The notes beneath the pieces were generated by a model, which searched no databases, had not been told where the DNA came from, and worked only from the letters and a program-made list of their open reading frames with translations. Below, in pieces: positions 1 through 12,239 of a DNA stretch of 64,000 nt (its first letter is position 1; the number at the start of each line of letters is the position of its first letter). Position numbers and translations under genes: made by a program. This DNA is from Acanthosepion esculentum (Eukaryota; Mollusca; Cephalopoda; Sepiida; Sepiidae): NCBI GenBank assembly GCA_964036315.1, contig OZ038479.1, positions 60,865,893 to 60,929,892 of the forward strand. The letters are read 5' to 3'.

Positions 1-2180
1 AGAGTTAATTTTCATTTGCTCTCGTAAATTTCACTAATTACCAAATTTAATTTCTACATAATCGTCGAAAATATATATTTTTTTAATATCAAGCTACAAT
101 TTGAAAAGTAAATGAAAACCTATAGGCACGTCTCTTTTGGGCGCTCTGTGCCCGCATAAGATTTACGGTTACCAATATATGCAGTTTCTGTATCTACCAA
201 CAGAGAAACAAAATTCTATCATATTTTTGATGACTAGTTTTAGGGCGCCTCATGGTTGGTTAGCGAGCTAATATGGTTAAGCGTGAGTAGCGAGTCCAAA
301 CTGGATGTCTCATACTTATGACTTTGTACCGAACAAGCTCAATGAATCGTTTGTTGAAAACTTTTCCTTCTGCTTTGCCCTTGTCGTTTGTGTAGTGACT
401 ATAAGCCTTGGGCTAACATATGGTTGCATTATGTACGGTTAGCGGCTTAGAAAGGGAAATCAGCGTACCAAGTTCGTTATATTCATTTGGGAAAGGTATG
501 AATCCATCTCTTTTTACCAGCTACAGATTGAATAGCAGGGCAGACTGCGCTCGCCAGCGATGGTTGTAAGCTACCCCAGAAGGAAAAGTGAATTTCAAAC
601 GGTATATAGCACTAGGGATACTACAGAGCCATTGAAAATATGATGGAGTTCACAATTACAGTGCGGTGTTGTGGGCTATATGATATCGACTGAGATTTTA
701 TAGTAAACAAAAAAGGGTTTTATTTTAATTTATTTGATTTGGTCAATGGCTAAAAAGGAAAACACATAGAGGTTTCCTGGCAAGAAGTTAGAAATACCTC
801 AAAATAACTTCAGTCGGGAGATGCTTGGTTTTTGTGATATATTTTACATGTCAGGCCAGCAAATGGCAGTTAAACGGACTGCTATATAGCAGATTTCTGT
901 AACAACTGTGACTTTGCCAGTTAATTCGCTTAATTTGGGCGCCAATCAATGAATACGAATACCCGGATGAAAGACCTCCACATCCGAACACATCAAAGAT
1001 TTCTTTGAAGTATTTTATCTAACTCATCCAGAACTTGAAGTTTCATTCATAAAAATATATTCTCTTAACGCTAGTAACATTTTTTATATGCCTTTCCATT
1101 CATCTTAGTTATTATACTCACAACTTTAAGCTTAGTACTTTCGGCTTTCTTCGGGTGTCTGTCGTTGTACTGGGTATCTTTCACGGAATTTTGAACCGAA
1201 CCCATTATTCAATCCACGAAGGTAGACTGTTCTCATTTATCTATGCTTTGAGGATATTTCATATCACTTACTACTTACCAGTCTTATCCATCTTTGTGTC
1301 GCTTATCCGTTTCTTTCACTGAACCAGAAATTGCGCACCCCAAAGAATGAGAGAGCTTAGCAGGTTAAAGCGTTAAAACAAATCTGATTACCTATTAGTT
1401 TGTGGATAGAATATGAATAAAGAAATCTGTTCAAAATTTCGAGAAGGTTATACAGTATGACACGTGAAAAAGGCCTGAATGTAGAATATACGAAATGTGA
1501 TTATAACAAACAAGATGTCTACAATATGAAATGAAAAGGCATTCCGCATCTTAAGATTTCAAAATAAATTAACTTTGACGTGGCCAGTAAATTTTGTCAC
1601 AATTTTACTGTATCTTTTTTAGTAACATTTTAACTATGATAGCAAGATTTTTCAAATTTTCTTACCGGTAAGAATCATTGGGACAAGTTTTATTTTTTTT
1701 TAACTTGCGAATTTCGAGGTTGGGTAAATAGTTTTACCTTTCACTTTACCAACTTTCTTTCTCATTGTAGTCTTTATTTTACTATAAATTTATTCAAACC
1801 TTTCAAGTGGGTTATTCACTCTTTCCCTTAATCTTAATGAGTGTTAAAATCTGCAAACATTCTTTCCTCACTCTGTGTCCCCAAAATTCAGTTTCTTTAC
1901 AGTTCCTATTCTACTTAAAACTTCCTCATTTCTCACATATCCTGTCCTTGATATGCTTAGCATTCGTTGGTAGAGCTACATCTCTTTCGCTTCGTCTGTA
2001 AAGAAAGTATCCAATGTTTACTGCCATGAGATGCGATATTATATAACAATCCATTACTTTTTTCTTTCTTTCCTTTTTCTAGGGACATTTTCCGATCCTT
2101 TAATACATTGGGTTTCTGTGTCACACTTTCTGTCTGTCACCATTCAACCCAGATAGTTAATTTTCACACCAGTTTGATTT
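1..2180. other. AT-rich sequence, no gene recognised
   Basis: I see no recognisable coding or RNA gene here. Open frames are short and lack any family motif, including a 64-residue frame at 1807-2001 made of Ser, Leu and Phe from pyrimidine-rich DNA. The segment around 243-320 has a faint tRNA-like look but no convincing box B. Confidence 0.5.
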
Positions 2181-2264
2181 TGTCATGTCTGATACATAAT
2201 TCACAACTTTAGCTGTCTCTTTTGCTGACAAGTTGCATTCTGTCTTTTTACAGTTGATGGTTAG

Positions 2265-2720
2265 TCCTTTCATCTAGCTTTTCTCGACGACCTTGTCAAT
2301 AAGTTCCTTCAGTCTTCTTTCTGGGTCTGCTATCAACACAGTGCCATCTGCGTATGTCGTCTCTTTGTTGATTGTGCCAACCACTAATAAATCCTGGTAG
2401 ATCCACTTAGGATGATCTCGCTGTTCATGTTGAAGAAATCCGGTGGAAAAAAAAAAACACATCCTGATTATTCTTCTCTTTCTGTTTTTGTTTATTCACT
2501 GAAGTCATTCGCATGCAAACTGTTTGTTCCCAGTCGAGGTTACGGATTACTTTAATATGCTTACCGTGTAAATCAAGTTTTACTAATATTTCAAATCACT
2601 CTTCGTATTGTACTTTATTGAGAGCTTTTGTGTAATCTATGAAACGTAGATATAAATTTGCATTTGCATTAATTGATGTGATGTCATTTGGGTAATAAAT
2701 AATTCATTTCTTGCTCCAAT
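2265..2720 (-). pseudogene. RTE-like non-LTR retrotransposon RT fragment
   Basis: This is a relic of the reverse transcriptase palm of a non-LTR retrotransposon, read right to left. The frame at 2274-2462 contains YADGTVLIADPERRLKEL, which is the palm motif YADD with the second Asp changed to Gly, followed by the usual helix ending near KVVEKS. Upstream (about 2480-2720, other frames) are pieces matching the preceding part of the same domain, such as an AL-K-V-YEE stretch, a KLDLHGKHIKVIRNL stretch and an LDWEQT stretch. The frame is shifted several times and interrupted by an A-run near 2449-2457. With the catalytic Asp lost it cannot be active. The clade call (RTE-like) rests on resemblance only; this is the same family as the fragments near 10.9 and 25.5 kb. 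Confidence 0.7.
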
Positions 2721-2729
2721 GTCTTAAAC

Positions 2730-3770
2730 AAAGCTACAATATGCTTTCTCTATTTCTGGAATATAAGCTACTATAAGCTATATTTATTAGAATCGTAATG
2801 ATTAATTCTACTGCTCATAAAATTGTTTGTTTGATCGAGTTCGTATTCATTTGCGTTTGATTTATTTGGCAGTGTTATGAAAATTTATATACTGAGGTTT
2901 TCTGGTATTTCGCCGCTGTCGTATATATTATTTCACTTCAGTAAACTTATCCATTCCAGAATCGTCCAAGGATGTTTGTACTACCTAACTGAAATTTTAA
3001 AATGTTTTGGTTAACGACATTCCTTATTCGTAAGAACAATGTCCATTTGAATGAATGTTGTTGAATCTAAAAACTCTTAATCTCCTCTCCTTATATACTT
3101 TAGCTGAAGTCCAAACAATATCATTTTTGTTCATCATTCAGCTTAATTTTTTCCTTGGTTCTTTTGCAATGAGTAGTTACGTCCAGATATAATTTTTCAT
3201 ATGATCTTGACTTAACCTTCACCGTAGTGTTTCATGAATACAATTTAAAGTTCGATGTAATTGGTTATAATCTCCATTCAACAAATTTAATCTCTCTCGT
3301 CCAATTTGATTTCAGGTTATAACTAATAGACTTCCAATTAAGTGCTTAATCAGTTTTTATGCAGTTTTCCTGTGATTTAAGTACACAAATTCCAGATTTA
3401 TTCTCGTAGTTAGAACATGTTTGATTATTGGATATTTTAAAGACCTTTTGCAGAACTTCATCACAATTCATTGCGATTAGAAATAGATTCTTGTTATGGT
3501 AAACGCTGTTAAAAAATATTTACTGAAATAATTTTGATTTAATACTATTAGTGGTTAGATCATAAATACCCACTTGCTTCTACGCCTCCTGCCGAATATA
3601 AAAAAACAATATGGTGAGAAATACTATAAGTAAGGTTACAGAAAAGACACTCAACACAACTCTTTGTTAAACGAAAACCAAGAAAAATATGAAATGTACC
3701 ATCACATAAACAACTAAGTATTTTAAAGATATGAAATTTTAACATCTGTTTATATTTCTGAGAAGAGGTA
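2730..3770. other. AT-rich sequence, no gene recognised
   Basis: No domain, RNA gene or clear repeat was recognised. The 61-residue minus-strand frame at 3560-3745 carries no known motif. Confidence 0.5.
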
Positions 3771-3775
3771 TTGTA

Positions 3776-4140
3776 ACTATTTACTCTATTCGGACCGTTG
3801 TCCTCCTTTTTATTGCCATAGTCACTGATGTCCCCAAAGACACATGGCTAAAAGCGTTGGTCGAGTGATCCTAAAAAGTGACATGACCCAAAGTGTTGTG
3901 AGTTCAATACCTGCCCATAGCAGAAGGAACAAAAACGGGGAATTAACTACTAATGGGAATTAACTGAAACTGAGATATCCAAAGGCATGGAATTAGAACA
4001 ATCTACCGCCGTGGACTAAATAAAGGGTTTGGTTCGAAATTCAACCGAATATCACCGGAAGAAGGCCGGAGCGTACAACGGCTGAAACGTTGTGAATATG
4101 GCAATAAAGATGAGGACAACAGTCCGAGCAATGTAAATAG
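3776..4140. mobile_element. MITE-like element with 36-bp inverted ends
   Basis: Two arms form a long imperfect inverted repeat. The left arm at 3790-3825 (tcggaccgttgtcctcc...) and the reverse complement of 4092-4127 agree at about 32 of 36 positions. A shorter flanking match (ctatttac at 3776 and its complement at 4133-4140) extends the pairing outward. The inside, about 265 bp, holds no transposase frame. One internal stretch (about 3850-3925) has a weak tRNA-like pattern with gtgagttcaatacct. The structure fits a non-autonomous DNA transposon. The superfamily is unresolved because I could not fix a target-site duplication. Confidence 0.55.
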
Positions 4141-4149
4141 TGTAAACGA

Positions 4150-5250
4150 GATTTTAAATAAATATAACATTTCTTAAAATTAATGGTAATAATATTCATA
4201 AGCAAGTAATACATAAAAAATAGTGAAAATATATGAAAACATTCATTAAAATTAAATTTGAATTGAATTTGCAAGTTTTAATTAAGAGAGATAAGAAAAT
4301 ACTGAACATTTCAAAACTTACCTTGGTAGGTAGAAAGAATTTTTTGCTTGAAGCATCGTCAAATATACAAAGTTAATATTGCTAATTGATGTGTCCTTTA
4401 TTGAATAGCATTATGCACAAGACGTTTTACGTACGTGTCAGTTGGCAAATAGCTACAAAGTATTATAAACCGCTGACCTCCAATCGCGATTATAGGCAAC
4501 CCCTGGGGTGCCGAGATTTTTACTTATACCATGTCAGTTGATTAAGAGAAATTTGGCATGCGCTTTGTTTTAAACATAGTTCATTATTAACAGCTTTAAC
4601 CTGATGGTTAGAGGAAGCCATTTTGTTCTAGAGCAGATGGTTCAGTTTTCGTTGACAAATCTTCATCATTTAGTTTATAGAAGTCATAACCATATTTAGT
4701 AATGACCTTTTTTTTTCTGTGTGTTCTCGTTCATATAAAGCTAAGTTTAATTAATTTCGTATTTGTTTTCCCGTTTTCTACTCATGCATTATACTGAAAT
4801 GATTGAAACATAAAATTTTTACTGGAAAGGATAAAGTGTAAACGATACGCCACCAAATAAGCACATGAAAACACGTCGGCTTCCAGACTAGCCATTTTGT
4901 TTTCTTTTGCAATTTCCCAATGAGCCAAGATTTTAGAAGGTCGTTAGTGATTTGATTGTCCAAACAATCAACTTGATCTGTCAGGGAAAGAACCACGGGG
5001 GTCTGTAACATGAAACCATTAACATTTTGAAATCAAGACATATTTTTATCGCTATTCTCGTAGACAGTATGCCTGAAATCTAGACATCATCCAACTATTA
5101 TCTTTTGTGGAGGTCAGCTCCGAACTTAACCCAGTTACTACTAATTTTAGATCTGGAATTTTTCTCCGCTCCTCACACATAAATTATAACTTACGCACAC
5201 GCATGCTTTCGTGTGTTTTTACATACACGTATATGCATTTAATACACGTA
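4150..5250. other. AT-rich sequence, no gene recognised
   Basis: Nothing recognisable. Two 77-residue minus-strand frames at 4041-4274 and 4778-5011 have no family motif and look like chance frames. Confidence 0.5.
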
Positions 5251-5387
5251 TGTGTGTACAGTGATGTGTAAAAAATAACAGGTTAGCAGTATGTAAAAGT
5301 AATGGTAGGTGGCGCCACTGTACTTTGTTATAGAAATGCCTGTATCAGTTGTACTTTGATATCTAGTGAACACAGGCTAAGCTGTTC

Positions 5388-5543
5388 ATAGTGAGGCGAC
5401 GTGAATTATCCGATTTTAAACGGGGCATGATAGTGGCTGTCAGACCGATAGAAGATTACATTTCTGAAATGGTGGGCATATTTGACACCCTTGGATCTAC
5501 GATATCACGTGTGTATTGGGAATACTTGTGCAACGTTCTTTAG
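5388..5543 (+). pseudogene. Tc1/mariner transposase N-terminal HTH fragment
   Basis: Read in the frame starting at 5388, this 51-codon stretch gives a helix-turn-helix segment typical of the N-terminus of Tc1-like transposases. It shows RRRELSDFKRGMIV, then a linker, then ISEMVGIFDTLGSTISRVYW, ending in a TAG at 5541. In the family this paired-like HTH binds the terminal inverted repeats. Here it has no start codon in good context and no downstream DDE domain in frame, and a short (AC) run follows, so it is a dead remnant. The sequence cagtgatgtgtaaaaaa near 5260 could be the matching left terminal repeat, but I did not find the other end. Confidence 0.7.
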
Positions 5544-5639
5544 CGCACGCACACACACGAGTCGATCCACACTGTGTTGATGTTAGTAGGCGTCAATATG
5601 TCAATTGGGAAATTGGTTTATTAGTTAACTATGGTAACC

Positions 5640-6410
5640 TAAGTTAGAAAATAATAATAAAAAAGTCTTCTTCAGTAGGATTAGTTCATAGGTCGGTGTC
5701 ATAGTAAACTAACATTCTAAAAGACCTACGAATGTATCTAAAACATGACTGAAAATGTTATAATCACAAGTCCTTCTTTTATATAATATTATCAATGTAT
5801 TGTCACTATTTTCAAAGTATGTAATGATTAAGCTATAAGCATATGGTTGCATGGGTGTAGAGTAAAAGCTAGAATACTCTGACCAATACTACTGAATATA
5901 TCGATCCTCATTGGGTACCATACACTTGTGGCCTTGTACCAAAACTAAGCTATGCTTAGTAAATATCAGTTGTTGGCAAATTATTATGCGTGGCGTTATA
6001 TGGAAATTTCTAAATCACGTTACAACATTACAGAAACAGCGTTCTTTTTTCAGCATTTCTTTATTCCCCTCTTAGGTCTTTCCTGTCGCAGGTGTTGCTT
6101 CCTTGTGGATTCTCTCAAGGCTATTCAGTCATCTCCTTTGTTTTCACAGGCAGACTGATTATTCCATTTCGTCGTTACATGAAACTGACTATTCCAGGGG
6201 CCCTCTTGGCAACAAACTTGTTCACCTGTTCAAACACATCAACGGTAATCGGTTACTCTTTGCGCACATCAAGAGGTCACTATTCAAAACAGTGTCATAT
6301 CCTGTCGTCACTCCTACATTTTTTTAAATCAACTGGAAGAAAAAGCTTAACCAGCGTTGTTGTAAGACTGGTTCAGGATATAAAGAGGCATTAAAAGCAA
6401 TCCAATCAGC
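5640..6410. other. Unresolved sequence, possible LINE debris
   Basis: Three overlapping frames of 68-100 codons at 5952-6394 have no clear domain. The segment 6110-6170 (…ttttcacaggcagactgattattcca) resembles 8500-8550 on the same strand, so part of this stretch is probably a dispersed repeat that I cannot name. Confidence 0.3.
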
Positions 6411-6414
6411 CGGA

Positions 6415-6750
6415 GCGGTAACAACAGCAGCCTTCTCAGAACAACTAGATCTACAGCAATAACAACAACAGTAGTTGCAAGTGGACACTGACATAAAGGC
6501 GGAGGAAATGACTCCACCTAGGTCCTCCTCATTGAAAAGGGGAGGAATGATGAAGACGGGGCAATAGAAATAGAGGAGGAAAACGTCTGGCCGAAGCTGG
6601 GCAGAGAAAGCCATGGAACAAGCCAAAACCACATCTGCTCCCGTTTCGCTAGCAAGAACTGAAGAGAATGGTTCAGAATCAAGGAGCCTATCTTCTTCTC
6701 CATCGAAGGCTCCCCCCCCCCCAACCAATCCCAGAAGAAAAAGTCATTCC
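6415..6750 (+). pseudogene. ORF1 C-terminal fragment of the nested LINE family
   Basis: This matches, on the opposite strand, the end of ORF1 of the LINE at 60-63.8 kb. Around 6495-6560 it encodes a stretch like EMTPPRSSSLKRGG, corresponding to a DSMPPPRASSLKRSRKEED stretch in the other copy. At 6580-6620 the DNA tctggccgaagctgggcaga parallels tctggccgtagcagggcgga. Upstream is an A/C-rich, CAA/CAG-like stretch equivalent to the Gln-rich tail. Downstream, 6630-6720 aligns loosely with the inter-ORF spacer and ends in a C-run. Stops and shifts break it throughout. The 134-residue minus-strand frame over the same DNA (6324-6728) is a shadow. Confidence 0.65.
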
Positions 6751-6759
6751 CTAAGGGAG

Positions 6760-7655
6760 AGGCACTTTACAGAGTGGGCTAAGTCTCGGAAGAAGAAAAA
6801 CATAAAATTCACTATTTTTATCCATAATGATGAATTTGTAAAATTATTCAATTTTTTAACAAGAAAAACCTCAAGTTGATGTTAAAAAAAACCCTCAAAT
6901 CATTGTTAGTTTATTTAAAATGAAATGATCTATTATGACATATCTCTAATTTGTATTTAAGTACATTGTATTTATTTTCAGTTTTTCTAGTATCATTTTT
7001 CACCTATGTTGCATTATTGTACATAATTAGGTTACAATAAAATGTATATTTTATATGAATACTATCTTATGAAAATTAAGATGTAGTATAGTGGGGATCC
7101 CCGTATCATATATTGGGTTGGGGGCACGAGACACTTGCATCGGCTCAGTCTGGGAGTCTAACATCCGCTTTTCACTGCTGAAATGTTAATTAATCTGATG
7201 ACATCGTCTGCGCTTATTATCCACTCAGTGAATGAATAGTAATTTAAGCCTGATGGACGCTTCGGTTATATTTGTGCTGATAGGCTTTCAAACCATTTTT
7301 AAAAATTGTGTCCTGTTTCAAATTCCGTTTCTCACATTGGTTGAAAATAATCCAGCGAAAGAGATCTTTTCTCAGTACTTCTTTTTTTTTTCCAGAACAT
7401 TTCTTTGAACCAGAAATGGTGTCCCTATAATCGAACTGAGAAACAAGGCTTACAAAAAGTTCCATCTGAACACCTCATTGGTTGGAAATATATTCGCTTT
7501 AGCTAGTGGTAATGGGCAGAAGTTTTTTTCTTTCCCCACATAAATTTTATAGTTTCGGTTACATGTTACTCCCGACTTTGTTTTTCTTTTGACAAGTTTT
7601 TGTTGTTACCCATGGATTCCAGTATCTCAACATTCAACCAAGTGTAAAAACCGAG
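6760..7655. other. AT-rich sequence, no gene recognised
   Basis: No motif was recognised. A slightly GC-richer patch at 7090-7200 has no clear structure. Confidence 0.45.
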
Positions 7656-7662
7656 CATAGTA

Positions 7663-7740
7663 TTGGGTTGGTCAAAAACTTCGTTCGGTTTAAGTAAATT
7701 GTCTATTTAATAAGGCAAATGAACTTTTTGGACAACTCAA
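7663..7740. mobile_element. 78-bp mariner-type MITE
   Basis: The element is flanked by TA on both sides (7661-7662 and 7741-7742), the duplication expected of Tc1/mariner transposons. Its ends are inverted repeats: ttgggttggtcaaaaactt at the left and, from the right end inward, ttgagttgtccaaaaagtt. About 28 bp per arm can be paired with a few mismatches, leaving an AT-rich centre of about 20 bp. The size and the ttgggttgg-type terminus resemble the well-known class of about 80-bp mariner miniature elements. It has no coding capacity and would have depended on a transposase supplied elsewhere. Confidence 0.75.
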
Positions 7741-7744
7741 TACT

Positions 7745-10700
7745 TTCTCGTTTGTCATACACATGCCTTGGCTCTAGTGTCAATGTGGAGGATCGATTTG
7801 ATTAATTATTTCCTTATTTCTGGTACCTCCCTCATTCTACTATCATTAGGTTAATTCTAACCATCAATATCGATAACCTTGCCTACTTTCTCTACATTGG
7901 AAAGCGTAATCCTTATGACAAACAAACATTCTAAAACACTGGAACGTTTGCTTCCATTACCAATCACATTTTTCACGCTTTCATTAAAATAAAACATTTA
8001 AACAAAATAAGGAAATTTTCCTATAATAGTTTTTCAAACTTTTACGTTCTCTTGCAATTCTGTAAAATTTGGTAAAGAATTTCATGAAAGATGTTATTCT
8101 GCTTTTTACTTCGAAAAGAATGTGTAAAAAGAAAACATTGGATGACTGTGTAACGCGATGATTATCAGTGCGGGAAGTGGAAACGGTGAACAAAGTTCAA
8201 ATTCTGAAAGTTGCCTTCAATTTCGCCTTAGTGTCATTGAAAGGTATGACCCCCCCCCCCAAGACCATCAGCTATCGGTTAAATTAACAGTGTATGTTGG
8301 GCTCTATAGCCTTCCATGTTAGTCTAGGAGAAAGTCTAGTTTGAATTCAAAAGTACTCCACTAAATTTCCCAAGAAATCATAGCAGATAATAAAGACTGT
8401 GGTGGGCCATGATCACCTATATTCTGAAGGGACATCTGTTTCATTTTCGTTCGTTCCCGAGGTATTCCTGTATCGTAAACCATCATGTCCTGGTTTTTCC
8501 GTGCGAGATCATTTGTGTTTTCACAAATAGACTGCTTATTCCAATTCTCAGGAAGTCATTGCTACTTTACAGTTCCATTTTCCAATTACTTTCATACTGT
8601 TTGGATTTCATTCCCCTAAGTTGCGCCCGTTCCCAGCTTGGCTTTCTTTTTCTCATTGACTCTGCTGATGACCTCGCTTAACCACGTGAAATTTTCCGCT
8701 TTTCGGCTTTTATTTTACATTTTTCAACTTTTCTTTTTCAACTCGTTATTTTTTTTGCTTTACCTGTGGATAGAGAACCACTATCTCAACCCTAAAATTA
8801 AAATAGCATCCACTTTACAACCAACTTTCATGGTGGCCTACTTCTTCAGGATACAAAACACGAAAAGTCTTAGAGCTAAAAAAAAAAAGCAATGTTGTTA
8901 CAAGGAAAACCGAGAAATTGTGTTGATGTTTATTGATTTTATTTTTATTTTATATTATATTATTTTTTTTTAAATTTATTTATTTTGCTTATCTTGTCGT
9001 GAAGTGGTCAAATAAAACAAGGATATCCTTAAACTTAAAATAAAAAGTTTATTCGCTATTCATGATGATAATTCTAAAAAATAAAAATAGTTTCTACGAA
9101 TCAATTCGCAACCAATTCCAAAAAGACGATATAGAAGAAAACATGTTGTAAAAAAACGTTTTTATTTTAAGAGCTGAAACAAACTTGTTGCATATTAAAA
9201 TATATTTCCGTATTGTTTCAATTTCATTCTCAAAGCTTTCATAAAATCATATTTTGATAGCGGACTTTTCCGGTGACATAAAAAAGTAAATAAAAAAACG
9301 TGTTGTATAAAAGTTCATTAACAGAACGAGAAACTGTAGTTTAGATTGGAGAAGAGGAAAATGTCATCGATGAAGATTGAAGATATATCAAGAAGTAATA
9401 ATTTTATCGAATTTCAAACGAAGGTTAGCAGTTTAGTTAAAATTAAAACTACTTTTTTAATTCCTTTTTCCGAAAACCTGTTTATCGTTTGGATGTTTAA
9501 AAAGTTTTAAGAACGAAAGTTATTATATTCTGCTGATACGGAATTATTATTTTACTTTTTGATCATGACAGCGAATATCCGCTAAAAATATTCCTCGACT
9601 GGTTCTAGTAAGTATCAAGTCACATGGACTAAAGTAGAGAGCGAAATCAACAAGAGAAAGAAGATCCCTTTATCGTAGTAGTCAACCTGAAAATGATTTG
9701 GACAAGAGAGAGTGGGTAGCAGGCGATAAAGCTATGCTTCCTTCTACTTGTAACAGGCATACTGAAATGGCCAATAAAAAAGATGGGTATTGTTACTCGC
9801 TAAACAAATTTTTGATACAAGAAGGTGTTTACAATTGTCTTCCATGATTGCTTAACAAAGATAAGCCATAAGTTCAGTTAATACAATTCTTGCGTCACAG
9901 ATTTTAGTGCCGAAGTGTAAGGAAATTGTTCAGTCTGTCTGTTTTTGTGAAGAATTATCTTAGAGTCATAGAGTTCTTCGTTAATCGGTGTGAAAACCGT
10001 GAATAGAATAGACTAGTTGAAACAGAATGACCAAATTTGTCTGACGAAAGCCGAATAGAACTGTCTTAACGTGAACGGATTGTCATGGTGTTTCAGTTTT
10101 GAATGCATCGGAACGGTCCTAAGTGCTTTAATATTGTTTTAAATGGTGAACAGTTATTGCCTTTATTAAAAGATACAAATAAAAAAAATGTATAAGGGAA
10201 AAAACGTTTCCGTATTCATAATCAATCTTTTTGTGTGTCTACTCCAAACGGACGCTTAAAGTTATCTTACCCCGAGAAAGAACAGTATTCAGAAATTGCC
10301 TATAATGCCATGTCCCTTTAATGTATCAAATTACCCACCTGTACACCAACTGTATGAATTATAAAAAATAAAAACTAACTCGGCATCTTTTCAATACAAG
10401 ATTAAGCGGCCAAAGAAATGAAAAAATACCGATAATTTGCTAACTTTTTTTACGTGCCCTTTTCGTTGGCGATCATGGCTCTCTCAAACCTCCTATTCAT
10501 TGTAACCCTTAGCGACATTTGAACCTCTGCCCTCTGATCTACTATTCATTCACACAAACTCGTCAAATAAGGTGACTCGCTGCCTTCTCTCTAGCCCTCA
10601 ATATGCCCTGTGACGGTTAAGTTTTCCAAGATCTCCTTCAAACTTATTATGTCCAAGGAATTTCGGCTGTTTCTTCCTGATAAGCGTTTTTCTTGTTTTT

Positions 10701-10930
10701 TTCCCATTTTTTTAAAGATTTCCTCGTTGTTTACTTTCTCTGTTCATGGAATTCTCAGAATCCTTCTATAAAATTACATTTCTGTTGCCTCCAGTTTTCT
10801 CCTTATCGGTGGGCAGATTGTCTAGAATTTACTGCTATACAAGAGGATTGATATTACATAATAGTTCCCGCTTCTGTTTGTTTTTAGCGAAAATTTATTG
10901 TTTCTTAGTATTTTGTTTAGCTTTTTGGAA
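7745..10930. other. AT-rich sequence; one possible LINE-derived patch
   Basis: Most of this stretch shows nothing recognisable and is extremely AT-rich (for example 8930-9320). The patch 8400-8690 is less AT-rich, has two overlapping frames of 90 and 111 codons and shares a short segment with 6110-6170. A weak LFLIDSADDLA at its end recalls a reverse-transcriptase finger motif, but this is not enough to call. A C-run lies at 8250-8261. Confidence 0.35.
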
Positions 10931-10934
10931 TTAA

Positions 10935-11195
10935 TCTTTCGCTAATCCAATGCGCGTTCGGATTTCATTTCAATGACACGTTTTCCATCCGCTGTTAAAA
11001 CATTTTTCAGACTTGCTTGATGTTGAATGTTGACATCTCCAATTTGTTGTTTATATATTGGATGTTTACTTTTGCTGACAACCATAGTTTCTATTTTCTT
11101 ACAATTGATGCTCCACCCATTCTCGTTTTCCTTCACTAATCTGTCTAGGATGACCTGCAGTTTTCTTTCTCTATCTGCCATCAATATAATTTCTG
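10935..11195 (-). pseudogene. RTE-like RT fragment downstream of the palm
   Basis: The minus-strand frame 10942-11184 reads MADRERKLQVILDRLVKEN, then WSINCKKIETMVVSKSKHP, then IGDVNIQHQ and VLTADGKRVIEMK. In non-LTR reverse transcriptases this is the segment just after YADD: the palm helix, the NxKKTE-MV element, and the start of the thumb (YLGS-VTADGK-D-EIK). The YLGS part is scrambled, so the fragment is decayed. It appears to be the same family as the pieces at 2.3 and 25.5 kb. No endonuclease or fingers sequence is attached. Confidence 0.75.
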
Positions 11196-11209
11196 TTTGA
11201 AATACACTA

Positions 11210-11640
11210 GAATATTTTACTTGCTGGAAATAGTAAATTTAATCCTTTAGCTTTCAATTAAAGTTAAAATGAAAGCTTCAAGGAAGCTTTTTCATTTATA
11301 GAAAAAAAGAATTTAAACTAAGGTATCGAAAATTAGTGGGTCCACCTACTAAAAAGCATCATTTATCCTCCACAGATTTTTCTAAGTTGACAAATTTAAT
11401 TTTCTTCAATTTATAAGCACAATACTGCCGTTTATCTTTGCAAGTCTTACAAGTAACTTTGTAGTTTGCGGTTTGCTTTAGCAGCCTTGAATGCGACAGA
11501 AGCTAAGCATTTTTTCTTCATCTGACTGAACTGAACCATTTCTGAAGTAAAACAATGAACCTTACAGTTTTTGTACAATGCGAAGTGGTTGTTTCATTTT
11601 TTTTTCTCGTTATTAAATATTTTTGCAATTCTCACTCACT
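11210..11640. other. AT-rich sequence, no gene recognised
   Basis: Nothing recognisable on either strand. Confidence 0.5.
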
Positions 11641-11645
11641 CTCAG

Positions 11646-11648
<3 letters not shown>

Positions 11649-11711
<63 letters not shown>
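11649..11711. repeat. (TA)n microsatellite
   Basis: About 31 perfect TA dinucleotides in a row. It produces a spurious poly-(Tyr-Ile) frame. Confidence 0.97.
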
Positions 11712-11714
<3 letters not shown>

Positions 11715-11715
<1 letters not shown>

Positions 11716-12235
11716 CGGAAAAAACTTAAAATACATTTTAAAATAATTTAAATGTTTTTGAAGTTAAAGTTTTAAACGTTTTTAAAACATTGGCCCATTC
11801 ACTCATCATCATTATTGGGGAAAAATTAAAATAATCTCTTAAAAGGTACGATATTACTTAAAAAAGAGATTTGTTTAAAAGTAATTTAGTAAAGTTAAGG
11901 ATAAATTGGATATTGTGAAATAAAGACTTATTGTATCGATTCTGTTAATTGATTACTGTTGTGGCGGACTTCACCACATTAATTTAACTTTAAACTAGGA
12001 AACAGGGCTGACGTAGAAAAGGATAACCAAAAGACATTGTTACACATAAAATTTGTAATTTTTAACAAGATGTACAATATCAAACAACGACGTGAAAGAA
12101 AGCATGCATTAAGTAATAAAAGATTGAATAAACCAAGAGTTGTCTCTCTTTAACTGTTATTTTAGTGTTCCAAAGTTTACTGGAAGAATGTTCTTGAAAG
12201 CTTTTGCTGTGTAAGAAATGAGTATGTGAGTATAT
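11715..12235. other. AT-rich sequence, no gene recognised
   Basis: Nothing recognisable. Confidence 0.5.
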
Positions 12236-12239
12236 ACAA

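Noticed and set aside
243..320. Possible tRNA-like segment
   Set aside because: A box A-like ggttggttagcgagc is present, but no proper GTTCGA box B and no fold.
6324..6728. 134-codon minus-strand open frame
   Set aside because: It lies opposite the ORF1 fragment of the LINE family and has no motif of its own.
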